In this document: piece by piece, positions 10,255 through 21,299 of the stretch
Layout of the letters: the number at the start of each line of letters is the position of its first letter
How positions within the stretch are numbered: position 1 is the stretch's first letter
NCBI RefSeq assembly: GCF_020379485.1
Contig: NC_063452.1
Location: 34,743,608-34,807,607, forward strand
DNA from: Brassica napus
Taxonomy: Eukaryota > Streptophyta > Magnoliopsida > Brassicales > Brassicaceae
Direction of reading: 5' to 3'
Length of the DNA: 64,000 nucleotides
Made by a program: the position numbers and the translations under genes
Notes under the pieces: generated by a model
Told to the model about the DNA's origin: nothing
What the model saw: the letters and a program-made list of their open reading frames with translations, nothing else
Database searches by the model: none

Positions 10255-12062
10255 TGATATCTCATGATTTTTATAAATTTTAGATTCATATTTTAGCTTA
10301 TCATGATCATTTTAGGTTGCATTTAGGTCTTTGTGTTGTATTTGCATACTCATTTGCATATCATAGGGGTTGGAATGCTTATTTGGAAGTTTGGGGCGGA
10401 ATTCAAGGGTTAAATTGCACATTACGGAAGTTTTGAGTCAAATATGAAGTTATCCAAAGTTCAGGGACCAAGGTTGCAGTTTTGAAATACTCGCTGGGTT
10501 AGATTGCAAGTTCGAAATGTTTGGGGCTGAATCAAAGGGAGGTTTCTGCACTTTCCAAAGTATGGGTCCGAATTGAAAGTATTTAAAAGGTCAGGGACTG
10601 GTTTTGCAATATTGAAGAAACCACCATTGAAGCTCACGAGCTCTCTTCGCCGTGTCTGAATCCCGACAGCGAGACTTGATTCTGACGGTTCCGGCAGCCA
10701 CCACGACAGGAGAGATTGTCACGGTAAGAACGAGCACGACGGCGGAGACTGGCAGTGGAGGCGCCGATGCTGATGCCGTTGGAGCTCGATCCCGACGACG
10801 AGAATGAGCACGGCCACGGGAGATAGAGAGGCCGTGAGCCAGTGACGACGAAGGAGACGACGGCTGAAGCTCGGGTCTCGAGACAAAGAAGAACGAATCG
10901 GAGCTCAAGCTCGAAGAAGTTCACGGCGACTTGGCAAAACGAGTTAGTGAGGTCGCCGCATCATGAGCGTGTGCTGGAGCGAGTGATTCGAGCGACTTGA
11001 TGAACTCGCTCGGCAAATTCCACATCGAAGATCAATCACCAGAGCGACTTGGTGGAGCGAGATGCGAACGTCGCTGTGGAGAAGAAGATGAATGATTGAC
11101 CGGTTTATTCCGGTTTGACCCGGTTTAATTCACTAAACCAGCTCGAGTTTGGCATCTCTTATATATAGTTTTAAACCTAAAAACCTAAAAAAATCTCATT
11201 TTTCTCTCAAGAACTTGCCTCCCTTTGTAAAAAAGCTTGAATCTTTATATCATAATCTAAGGAAGTTCTTAATTTTATATCTTGTTTCTCCTTCTCATAA
11301 ACATGGTGAGCCTTGAATCCATCATGGTTTGAGGTTTCTCATGGAGATTAGAGAGTAGACACTCCTTGGATTCATGGTTAAGGTAGATTAGGGTGATTAA
11401 GTGTAGATTTAGGGTGTTTTATTGTAGATCCTTGTATGAACTTGCTTGTTGAGTATTTTTAATGCTTGTTTAGTCTTGATCACTCTAAACCTGATATCTA
11501 AACACTTCTCATCAGACATGATTAGATGAAGTGTTTGAATCAACTCAACTAAGCTCTAGTGAGATTAGCCAAGGACACTTGATGTTAAAATTGCTAGATA
11601 GTTATTGAACTTGAACTTAAAGATTGCTTGATTGAATTAAGCCAAAGACATTTGATGTTTAATGATTTCTAAGCAAATGGGCATTTACCTAGACATAGGA
11701 CTTGTCTAGAATTGTGTTTAGACTTAAGAGATTACTTTGATTGAAAGTTGCCACCTTTAGATTGAACCTTGATCACCTTATATCAATTATCCTTACCATG
11801 GATCCATCCTTAGTATTTGATTGAATTCTTGCACTTATTTCTTGATTGGATTTGAGATCACCTTGTTTATATTTCTAGGATATTAGTTTGTTACAAATCA
11901 TCTATCTTCTTGTTTGCTTAGATTAGGAAGGTTTGTGTATTCTTGGTGTTATAAGTCTCTAGTTCTCTGTGGATTCGATCCTAAAATGCTACAATGACAT
12001 ACCATTCGATTGTGGTATTGTTGGCACATTAGGTTAATGGTGTGTGCTTAAACGCGTAATCA
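10255..12062 (+). repeat. 5' LTR of host Athila-type element
   Basis: Starts TGATATCTCATG and ends GTAATCA; near-identical to 27079-28888. It contains one 22-bp GAGCGAC-N8-CTCGCTC dyad at 10990-11011, further GAGCGA-type motifs to 11085, and a TATATATA box at 11159-11166. Short antisense ORFs (10591-10924) recur in the other LTR but look non-coding. Confidence 0.92.
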
Positions 12063-12065
12063 ATT

Positions 12066-12083
12066 TGGCGCCGTTGCCGGGGA
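12066..12083 (+). promoter_or_regulatory. Primer-binding site, tRNA-Asp type
   Basis: TGGCGCCGTTGCCGGGGA, 18 nt, three bases after the LTR end. It is the standard Athila/Tat primer site complementary to tRNA-Asp. Confidence 0.9.
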
Positions 12084-12203
12084 ACTAAGTAGATTTGTCA
12101 TTAAGATTTCAAACTTTCTTGAGATTAAGCTTTATTTTCTTATGCTTTGTTTTGCTTTTGTATAGCTACTAACCTCTTCTTCTAGCTTTTGTTATTTTTA
12201 GAG

Positions 12204-13157
12204 ATGGCTTCAAGCTACTCTGAGAAGCCACAAGAAGAGGAAGAGACATTTGAAGATCGCATTGAAGATCAGCCATATGTGAAGCCACCACCCTTTGATA
12301 TACGCATACTCACACCAGACCAAAGGGATGAGTTGCATCGGCTTCAGAGAATGAAAGAGAATCGGGACAAGACAAAGAGAAACCTAGCACAACTTATCCG
12401 GATACACCTCATTAGGGACCGAGCAGAGTTTGAAGAAAGGGAGGTTACCCAGTATGAGTTAGATGCTGCTTGTGCCCTTAATGAGGTAATGTATTGGGCT
12501 CCACCACTCCAACTGGAAGGTATAGAAATTTCCACTTTAAAACTTCAACTCGAGGAAATATGCTTGCCTTGTGGTGAGAATAATATCTCTGGTCTTAATT
12601 CTCTTGTGCTCATGAATGAATGTCTTGATCTGATATGTGAAACTAAGAAACTAGATGAGTTGAGAATAGAAAAACTTGTTAGAGATCATATTGAAGTTTG
12701 TTTTGACAAGAGCTATCTATGTGCTTCATTTGATCTTGAATCTGAGTTTTTCATTCTTGATGAACCTAGACCTCTTCTTGAACTTCCTGATTTAGGGGAT
12801 GAACTTGATGTGGATAAGCTCTTGCTTGAGATAGAAAACCCCCATGCTGAAAACTATCATGAGAATGTGAACATTGTGTATTATTTGATTGATGGAGATA
12901 GAGTTGACTACTTTGTTAAAACCTCATTTGAACATGTAGTTGATTTTGTGTTTCCACCTAATGCTTTTGATTCTCATGATCATCTGAACCTCAAGGAGCA
13001 TTTCATAACTCATGTCATATCTTTAGTGAAGCTCTTTGAGGAAAAATCTGTCTATTTTCTATGGACAGTAGTGTGTTTCTTTGCACACTTGGTTTCTTGT
13101 TCTTGTAGGAGAAAGACCAAAGGTGCATTGGCTCAGCCTTTTGATACTTATGATTAG
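12204..13157 (+). CDS. Unrecognised intact ORF with C-terminal membrane segment, in gag-pol position
   Basis: 317 aa from ATG at 12204 (context GAGATGG, preferred) or 322 aa from ATG at 12189. I do not recognise the family. Residues below use the 322-aa numbering. The N-terminus (about 8-35) is acidic with EEEE. Residues 45-85 form a charged helix rich in R, K and L. 100-220 is Leu/Glu-rich and predicted helical, with scattered Cys. 180-260 is acidic (D/E repeats such as LLELPDLGDELDVDKLL). About 288-306 is a single hydrophobic segment containing FLWTVVCFFAHLVS, followed by CSCRRKTK and a 12-residue tail. That suggests a tail-anchored or type I-like membrane protein with possible acylation cysteines. 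It has no gag, protease, RT or integrase motif and no CCHC. It is the only intact gene of a young element. It could be an env-like gene, a captured host fragment or a family-specific gag replacement. Confidence 0.6.
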   Translation: MASSYSEKPQEEEETFEDRIEDQPYVKPPPFDIRILTPDQRDELHRLQRMKENRDKTKRNLAQLIRIHLIRDRAEFEEREVTQYELDAACALNEVMYWAPPLQLEGIEISTLKLQLEEICLPCGENNISGLNSLVLMNECLDLICETKKLDELRIEKLVRDHIEVCFDKSYLCASFDLESEFFILDEPRPLLELPDLGDELDVDKLLLEIENPHAENYHENVNIVYYLIDGDRVDYFVKTSFEHVVDFVFPPNAFDSHDHLNLKEHFITHVISLVKLFEEKSVYFLWTVVCFFAHLVSCSCRRKTKGALAQPFDTYD

Positions 13158-13966
13158 CAAGCACACAAAGTCAAGCTAGAGACTTAAAACAAGCTCACTT
13201 GGGAGGAAGTCCCATGTCTATCCATATATATATTATTGTTTTACTTGTGTGGTTTTTCTTTTGTGTGTTTAATAAATGGGTTTAAAATTTTTAGGTGATT
13301 CTCCTCTTAATCAAAGAGAAAGATGGCCATCCAGCAAAGCTACAAGTGATAGAATCATTCAACTCCATCAAGCAACTCCAAGCTAAGTATCTCTACAACC
13401 ATTGTAAATATATAGTCTTCTTGTTTGTTTCTTCTAGACCTCTTCTTTCACCTTGCTCTCACACAAGAGACTGTGTGAAGTAAGTGTGGGGGGGAGAGTC
13501 TACTTATCTCACATGTTTTCTGTTTTGTTTACTTGTCATAAGCATTGCATATCCATTTGCATAGAAAATCCATAAAAAAAAAAATACATTTGCATCTTTA
13601 GGTTTGAGTCTAGATCATATAGAATGCATAGGTAAAATCCCTATGCAGGACTCATGCAATGAACTCATTGTTGATACCCTTTTGAATCATAATAAGTAGC
13701 TTGAGCTTCTTCTGAATTTCTTGTAGACTTCGAGCCTTGAAAACTCCTCTTAAGACTCATTGAATCTTACTCTTTGAAACCAACTCCGATCTTAATTGAC
13801 TAAATCCAAACTTAATGCTTCTTGCTTATGGTCTCTTGAGTACTAAATCATGGCTTTACACACACTTGAGCTTGTATAAACCATTTTACCAATCTTTTTG
13901 ACAACTCAAGTGGTAGTCCATACCCTAAACCCTTCCCTTCTTTCAAACCATCATTAATTGTTGAGT

Positions 13967-13998
<32 letters not shown>
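13158..13998 (+). other. Athila 3' spacer, left arm, ending in a T tract
   Basis: Non-coding. 13430-13970 matches 24120-24660 at the level of many shared blocks (a GACTGTGT block followed by a G-rich run, a 'GAGCCTTGAAAACTC' block, a 'CTTAATGCTTCTTGCTTA' block), i.e. the region after the env-like gene of the nested Athila. It ends in a T run (13970-13998). The segment 13908 to the T run is repeated at 26147-26223, where the host element resumes. Confidence 0.6.
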
Positions 13999-14058
13999 GG
14001 TATCAGAGCATGACTCAAATGTAACACAATGAAAGCAAACATGATCAAATGCTTGGTA

Positions 14059-14096
<38 letters not shown>

Positions 14097-14280
14097 TTGG
14101 TAGGTGTTCAATGCATGACTCAAATGTAACACAATGAAAGCAAACATGATCAAATGCTTGGTACCTTTTTTTTTTTTTTTTTAACACTAAGATGAAAAAT
14201 GAAAATACCAATGCAATATTTACAAGGATACCCATGGGACTTCCTCCCAAGTGAGCTTGTTTTAAGTCCCGAGCTTGACT
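13999..14280 (-). repeat. Two inverted copies of a post-env spacer segment with T tracts
   Basis: 14000-14060 and 14101-14165 are reverse complements of 24153-24228 (block starting GGTACCAAGCATTTG), separated by T runs (14061-14095 and 14166-14182). The first copy diverges at TTGGTATCAGAGCATG (13997-14012). On the minus strand these copies directly follow the pol gene spacer, so the env-like gene is missing from this half. Confidence 0.7.
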
Positions 14281-14295
14281 TTGCTTCCTTTTAGA

Positions 14296-16809
14296 TTAGG
14301 CCGGGGTAGGATCAGACAGTGGAATTGAAGCTCCCAGGTCTTCCGATTTGGTTCCCAAGTAAAGCTTCGCCCTTTGTCCATTGATGGTGAACTCTCTTCC
14401 ATCAGAAGTCCACAAAACTATTGCTCCATAAGGTTTAACCTCTTTAATCTTGAAAGGACCAGACCACCTTGACTTGAGCTTGCCTGGAAACAGCTTCAGT
14501 CTGGAGTTGTATAGAAGAACTTGATCTCCTTCTTTAAAGTCTCTTTTCAGGATATGTTTGTCATGGAGAGCCTTTGTTTTCTCTTTGTAGATCTTTGAAC
14601 TTTCAAAAGCTTCAAGTCTTATCTCATCAAGTTCATTCAGCTGGATCAATCTCTTCTCCTTGGCGCTCTTGATGTCAAAGTTCAGCAACTTGACTGCCCA
14701 TAGTGCCTTGTACTCAAGCTCAACTGGTAGATGGCAAGATTTTCCATAGAGAAGGTTGAAAGGTGTAGTCCCCAAAGGTGTCTTGTAAGCTGTCCTATAA
14801 GCCCACAATGCATCATCAAGCTTGATGGACCAATCTTTCCGTGTAACCCCCACAATCTTCTCCAGAATGGACTTGATTTCCCTGTTGGAAATCTCAACTT
14901 GACCACTTGTTTGGGGGTGGTAAGGAGTTGCAACCTTGTGCTTCACACCATTCTTCTTAAGGAGGTTTGCAAACAGTCTGTTGATGAAGTGAGACCCTCC
15001 ATCACTGATCACAACTCTTGGAATCCCAAACCTTGGAAAGATTATGTTCTTGAACATTTTTAGAACCACCTTTGCATCATTGGTTGGACTTGCAATTGCT
15101 TCCACCCACTTAGAGACATAATCTACAGCCACCAGTATGTACTTGTTGCTATAAGAGGAAGGAAAAGGCCCCATGAAGTCAATACCCCAGACATCAAACA
15201 CTTCAACTTCTAGGATGGGGTTTTGAGGCATTTCATTCCTCTTGGTGATGTTTCCTCTTCTTTGACAAGAGTCACACCTTGAGACAAAGTCTTGGGTGTC
15301 TTTAAACATGTGAGGCCACCAAAATCCAGCTTGTAGGACTTTTGCAACCGTCTTAAAGGTAGCAAAGTGGCCTCCATAGGATGATCCATGACAATGTGTA
15401 AGGATCCCATCAATTTCTTCTTCAGCCACTGCCCTTCTATAGAGTTGATCTCTACAAAGTATGTAGAGGTAAGGCTCATCCCAATAATATCTCTTCACAT
15501 CCTTATAGAACTTCTTCTTGGTATAACCTTCAAGGTTCAATGGTTCTTTTCCAGTAGCTAAGTAGTTGACTATATCAGCATACCAAGGACCCTTCTCATC
15601 AGTTGCCTTCACCTTTTCAAGTTTCTTTCCCGTCTCACAAACAGCTACCACTGCATGAATAGCCATCATTTGCTCTTCTGGAAGTCTGTCATCAATAGGG
15701 ATTCCACACTCCACCTTCAACCTGGACAGGTGATCAGCTACTCCATTCTCAACTCCGGGCCTGTCCTTGATCTCAAGATCAAACTCTTGTAGCAGCAGAA
15801 TCCATCTCAACAGTCTTGGTTTTGCATCTTTCTTGGCTAAGAGGTGTCTCAATGCAGCATGATCAGTGTAGACAGTCACCTTTGACCCAACCAAGTAGCT
15901 TCTGAACTTCTCAAATGCAAAGACAATGGCCAATAGCTCCTTCTCAGTTGTAGAGTATTTAGCTTGAGCTTCATCAAGTGTTCTACTTGCATAGTAGATC
16001 ACATGTGACTTTTTGTCTCTCTTCTGGCCTAAGACTGCTCCTACAGCAAAGTCACTTGCATCACACATGATCTCAAAGGGGAGATCCCAATCTGGCGGCT
16101 GAACTATGGGTGTACTGATGAGTGCATTCTTCAGGTTTTTGAAAGCTTCCATACACTCCTCATCGAAGTGAAATGCAGCTTCTTTGCATAACAGCCTGGT
16201 CAATGGTCTAGCTATCTTAGAGAAATCCATGATGAATCTTCTATAGAAACCGGCATGACCCAGAAAGCTTCTTATATCCTTCACTGTTCTTGGTGGAGCT
16301 AGACCAACCATGACATCTATCTTGGCTTTGTCCACTTCAATTCCTTTCTCAGAAACTTTGTGTCCAAGAACAATCCCTTCATTGACCATGAAGTGACACT
16401 TCTCCCAATTGAGCACTAGGTTAGTGTCCTCACATCTCTGTAATACCCTGCAAAGATTTGACAAACAAGTAGCAAACGAAGAACCATATACAGAAAAATC
16501 ATCCATAAACACCTCCATTACATCCTCAATAAAATCAGAGAAAATTGACATCATTGCTCTTTGGAATGTTGCTGGTGCATTGCACAGTCCAAATGGCATC
16601 CTTCGATATGCAAAGGTACCATAAGGACAAGTGAATGTCGTTTTCTCTTGGTCATTTGGGTGTATAGGGATTTGGAAAAATCCAGAGTATCCATCAAGGA
16701 AACAATAATAAGGATGGTTAGCTAGCCTCTCTAACATCTGATCAATGAATGGTAAAGGGAAATGATCCTTTCTAGAGGCTGCATTCAGTTTTCGATAGTC
16801 AATGCACAT
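14296..16809 (-). pseudogene. Athila pol segment: RT, RNase H, integrase (837 aa open)
   Basis: Longest open frame of the window. It covers RT from the MCIDYRKLN motif (1-9), with the catalytic box as FMDD at 101-104. RNase H follows with CDAS (D250), TEKELLA (288-294), YTDHAAL (D316) and NGVADH (D359). The integrase HHCC finger is H474, H481, C512, C515. The catalytic triad is D544, D603, E639 with the classical 35-residue gap between the last two. The C-terminal domain ends DPTPA. These domains look undamaged, but the frame is cut off from protease and gag by an upstream frameshift near 16875, so the polyprotein cannot be made as one chain. Confidence 0.92.
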
Positions 16810-16868
16810 CCTATGTCCAGTTATTGTTCTTGTTGGTATTAACTCATCATTTTCGTTCTTAACAACTG

Positions 16869-17788
16869 TTATGCCACCTTTTTAGGAACTACATGCACAG
16901 GTGAAACCCAATTGCTATCAGAGATAGGATAGATCACACCAGCATCTAACAACTTGATTATCTCCTTTTTAACAACATCTTTCAAATTAGGATTTAATCT
17001 TCTTTGGTGTTCAATTGAAGTTTTAGATTCATCCTCTAGATGTATCCTATGCATGCACAAAGATGGTGAGATTCCTTTAATGTCATCAAGTGAGTATCCT
17101 AGTGCTTTTCTATAATTTTTAAGTTCATTTAAAAGCATAGACAATTCATTCTCAGTCAGCTCACTACTCACAATGACAGGATATGTCTCATTAGGTCCAA
17201 GGAAAGCGTACCTTACACCATGGGGAAGAGGTTTAAGCTCCACTTTTGGTGCCTTGAGCTCACTCCAATCAGCTTGATGGAGGTTCTCTTGAATGTCTGC
17301 TGAGGCAGCATGTTGTGTCATTTGTGGCAACTCCATGAACTCATCTTCTCCATCCTCCTGAAGGTGAACATCTAGCCTTCTTACTAGCTCATCACTCTCT
17401 TTGTTTTCAATCATTTGGGTCTCTCTTTCAATGGTCAGGGCCTGTTGGAGAGAGTCCTCAATCGCTAACTCTTCAAGGAAATCATCAGCCAAGGCATCCA
17501 TCTCATCAATGTAGAATATTTCTCCTTGAGTTGTGGGGTTCTTCATCATCTCCTTGATATCAAAATGGAGAATGTGATCTTTTCCAAGGTGGAGATCAAT
17601 TGTGCCATCTCTCACATTCACCATTGCTCCAGCAGTCGCCAAGAAAGGTCTCCCAAAGATCAAAGGATCTCTAGGCTCTTCATCCATCTCAAGCACTACA
17701 AAGTCAGTAGGCACTTCACAATTTCCTATCTTTACAGGAAGATCTTCTAGGATGCCAATGGGGAGCTTGACAGATCGATCAGCAGCAC
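16869..17788 (-). pseudogene. Athila polyprotein segment: protease end and RT start
   Basis: Frame between two frameshifts. It begins in the second half of the retropepsin domain ([24 protein letters not shown]), crosses a Glu/Asp-rich linker, and enters RT ([15 protein letters not shown], then [12 protein letters not shown]). It ends at TAA, where an A5-G2 tract (+ strand 16874-16887) appears to lack one base: the conserved GGITVV motif follows directly in the next frame. The upstream frame change lies at about 17783-17789, in the repeated GCTGCTGATCGATC stretch. Confidence 0.8.
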
Positions 17789-19676
17789 CAAAGAGATCTT
17801 GCACTTTTTATATTGTGTAAACCCAAGCTTCTTGGCAATGGATAGTGGCATGAGGCTGACACTTGCTCCCAAGTCACATAGACATTTCTCAAATGTCAAA
17901 GGTCCAATGGCGCATGGCAGGGTGAAACTACCAGGGTCTTGTAGCTTCCTTGGGACAGTCATTCTCTGAATAATGGCACTGCACTCGTGAGTAAGAATCA
18001 CCATCCCTTCCATCTCTTTCTTCTTTTGTTCTACAGCATCTTTCAAGAACTTGCTGTATTGTGGAACCAGCATAAATGCATCAATTATGGGCATGGTGAG
18101 CTGAACTTCACTCATTTGCTTGTCAAACAAGGCTTTGTATTTCTCTAGGAGTTGCTTTTTGAATCTTCCAGGAAAGGGAAGTTTTGGCTCATAGGGAGGA
18201 GGAGTGAACAATTTCTCCTTTGTTGATGTAACCTCCTCATTTTTGTTCTCAAATTTCTCCTCTCCAATCTTTCTCTTGCCCTTAGCTTCAACTATCTTCT
18301 CCAATATTTCCTCATTAGTTTTCTCATCCACAATCACCACATCATCATCTACATTGATGACCACCTCCCCACCTTGTTTCTCATTATCCTTAATGAGAAC
18401 TTTAGGAGGCAACTCTCTTCCACTCCTTAGGGTGATTGCCTTCATTGTCTCCTTTGGGTTTTGTTCAGGCTTTCCAGGTAGTGTACCTTGTTGGCGACTT
18501 GAGCTGGCTGTCATAGAGACAAACTGGTTCTCCAAGTTTTTGAACTTGTTGTTTAGATCATGGTAATTCCCATCAATCTTGTTGTGTAGATTTTTCAGCT
18601 CATACCCTAATTGTTTCTCACTTCTTGCTTGTCCCTCCAATAATTGTTTTAGCATCGCTTCAGTACTACTCTCTTGTGGAGGTTGTGTTGATGATCCAGC
18701 TTGTTCTTGTGTAGGTAGATTTGGTTTTGGTGAGAATCCAGGAGGGAAGCTCTGTTTTGGTTGGTAACCACCTTGGTTGTTGTTGTAGAATGGCTTAGGC
18801 TGATTGTTGTAGAATTGTTTTGGCTGGTAGTTGTTGAATGGCTTCTGTTGGTTGTTGTAGAAGGGTTTCTGTTGGTAGTTGTTCTGGTTTTGATAGTCAT
18901 GTTCCTTCTTGTACCATGTACCCTGAGCATTGACATAGTACATATCTTCTTGGCATTCTACTCCATCAGCTTCAGAAACCATATGTAACTCCTCCTTCTT
19001 GTTCTTTTCTGATAGTAGCATGTCAATCTTTTCTTGTATTGCTTTCAGTTCTCTTTTTGTGGTCATATCTTCTCCTCCCCCACTTCTGTCTCTTCTGTCA
19101 TATTCATCATTGTAGACAGAATCACTTTGTGCCATGTTCTCCAAGAGTTCTAATGCATCTTCGACAGTCCTCCCCAAGTAGTTTCCATTGCTTGCAGTGT
19201 CAAGCTGGCTTTTGAATTTAGGCAAGACTCCTCTGTAGAATGTGCTTAGCAAGCTCTCATTGTTGAAGCCATGGTGGGGGCATTGAGACAAGTAGGTTCT
19301 GAATCTCTCCCATGCCTCTGAAAATCCTTCAAGTCCTTTTTGTTGAAAACCAGATATCTGATTTCTAAGGTTTGCAGTCCTTGTAGCAGAGAAGAACTTG
19401 TTGAGGAAGGCCTTCTTGCATTCATCCCAAGTTGTGATAGTATCAGTTGAGATGTTTTTCTCCCAAGTGTGAGCCTTGTCTCCCAAAGAGAAGGGAAACA
19501 ATCTGAGCTTGAAAGCATCCTCTGAAACTCCATTTGTTTTTGACAAGCCACAGTATTTATCAAATCTGTCAAGGTGATCTAGTGGGTCTTCCAAGGCAAG
19601 TCCATGGTACTTGTTGTTTTCAATCATGTTGATGAGGCTGGACTTGATCTCGAAATTGTTGTTGGCAACTGGGGGG
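17789..19676 (-). pseudogene. Athila gag core and protease N-terminal half
   Basis: In the 651-aa frame (19702-17747). The Retrotrans-gag core lies at about 10-165 (LEDPLDHLDRFDKYC, FPFSLGDKAHTWE, TTWDECKKAFLNKFF). It is followed by a Gln/Asn/Tyr/Pro-rich low-complexity part (about 270-325, repeated Y-NNQ-KPF), then a charged linker. The retropepsin site at about 608 is DLGASVSLMPLS; Athila proteases commonly show DLGA in place of DTGA. No CCHC knuckle is visible. The frame joins the upstream gag piece at a C6 tract (+ strand G6 at 19671-19676), the likely site of a 1-nt indel. Confidence 0.85.
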
Positions 19677-20015
19677 TCCCCTAATGCCCAACCTATTCCC
19701 ATTTATGTTAGGTTGATCATATGTACCGATGGCCCTAGGTTGGCGTTGTGGTTGTCTAGGTCGAAGGTTGGCAGCTCCTTGACCATTGCCCTCTTGAGCA
19801 GCTCCAGGAGGAACTTCTTGGACATTTTGTCTATGATCATCAACTTCATAGACACCTTCCGGTTGATTCGGGTTTCTCTCCATCTCAAGCCCCAATCTAT
19901 GTAAGTGGGCTTGCTTTTCTCTTTCTCTTCTCTGTCTTCCCAACTCTCTTTCTAAGGCTTTGATGTTTTCCACTCTTGGTTCAAGATTTGTTGATCCTTT
20001 GCTTCTCAAGTTCAT
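19671..20015 (-). pseudogene. Athila gag N-terminal segment
   Basis: The preferred start is ATG at 20015 (MNLRSKGSTNLEPRV); an upstream ATG at 20090 would add a leader inside the 5' untranslated region. A basic, Gln/Glu-rich N-terminus (ALERELGRQRREREKQAHLHR) is followed by Pro/Gln/Asn-rich sequence leading to the gag core in the next frame. It lies about 110 bp from the primer site, the normal spacing for an LTR element. Confidence 0.8.
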
Positions 20016-20124
20016 GCACCTGTCATCCAAATATATATGAAGATAGATAATTAGTAACTTAAAAACAAAGTAAAACTCAGTCTCAAGCAAAGACTCAAAC
20101 GCAATGTCACAATCAGACTAGGAT

Positions 20125-20138
20125 TGGCAACGGCGCCA
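20125..20138 (-). promoter_or_regulatory. Degenerate primer-binding site of nested Athila
   Basis: Minus strand TGGCGCCGTTGCC followed by AATCC; the first 13 nt match tRNA-Asp, after which it departs from the 18-nt site at 12066-12083. Confidence 0.8.
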
Positions 20139-20141
20139 AAT

Positions 20142-21290
20142 TGATAATAGGTTTTTCTGCCTATTGCAAATGTTGTAGTGTAGGGGGGGTGAATGTCGAA
20201 CCAGTCCTAGTGATGTGAATCAGTGAGAATACAAGTCATTTCTTAAGCTAAGCAGATTCAATAGTTGTGAGTGTGTGACAAGTAACAATAGCAAACAGAG
20301 CAATACAACAAGGTTTTAATCAATTTAGACAAGTGAATCCATGGGCTAAGGGAATTGACTTCAAGTAACTAAGATCCAATCTAGGTGACAAGCTTTCAAT
20401 CAAAGTAATCTCTTAAGTCTAAACACAATTTTAGACAAGTCCTATGTCTAGGTAAATGTCCATTTGCTTAGAAATCATTAAACATCAAATGTCTTTGGCT
20501 TAATTCAATCAAGCAATCTTTAAGTTCAAGTTTAATAACTATCTAGCAATTTTAACATCAAGTGTCCTTGGCTAATCTCACTAGAGCTTAGTTGAGTTGA
20601 TTCAAGCACTTCATCTAATCATGTCTGATGAGAAGTGTTTAGAAATCAGGTTTAGAGTGATCAAGACTAAACACGCATTAAAAATACTCAACAAGCAAGT
20701 TCATACAAGGATCTAATACAATAACACCATAGATCTTCACTAAGTTACTCTAATCTCCCTAACCCATGAATTCTTAAGGAAACTACTCACTAATCTTCAT
20801 GAAAACACTTAATCTCATAATAGATTGAAGCATATTCAAGTAGATACAACAGAGAATAAAGATAAACAAGGATTAAATAAGCAAAACGAAATTAAAACTC
20901 AAGAACAGATGATGAACAATTGAAGAACAGCTCAAGAACACTAAGAACAATGATATTTCAAAGAGAGAGAGTTTTGACAAGTTAAATTATTACAAAGTTG
21001 GATAATCATTGTTTCTTGCCCACTCTTATGATAAAAATAAAGCAGATATTATACATAAAAGTAATAAAAATCGTGCAAAGGTAAGGTGGGTGGAAGAAAG
21101 TGGGAAGTTGGTTAATCCCATCAACTTTCCAGTGGTCCCCGGCAAGGGTTGATACACCTGTAGTAAATCGATTATAACTTATCCAATACAGCTCCAAATG
21201 ACTTGAAACCACTTCCATTGGAAAGCTAACTCAATTTCCAGTGTCTCCACCAAATTTTGAGCTTCAGAAAAGATCTTTTTTCCTTTCCCT
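20142..21290 (-). repeat. 5' LTR of nested Athila, first part missing
   Basis: On the + strand it begins TGATAATAGG next to the primer site. 20390-20700 is the reverse complement of the host LTR segment near 11460-11770, and 21130-21275 is the reverse complement of 25990-26133. The LTR start (expected TGATATCT on the minus strand) is absent; homology stops near 21290, the inversion breakpoint. Confidence 0.7.
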
Positions 21291-21299
21291 ACCCATAAA

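Noticed and set aside
10591..10924. Overlapping antisense ORFs of 105 and 96 aa, repeated at 27415-27748
   Set aside because: They lie in the GC-rich part of both LTRs and recur only because the LTRs are identical; no start context or family motif.
13848..14250. Lys-rich minus ORFs (about 100 aa)
   Set aside because: Reading of T tracts in Athila spacer.
14731..15063. 110-aa + strand ORF (and others at 17526-18988)
   Set aside because: Antisense shadows of Athila gag-pol.
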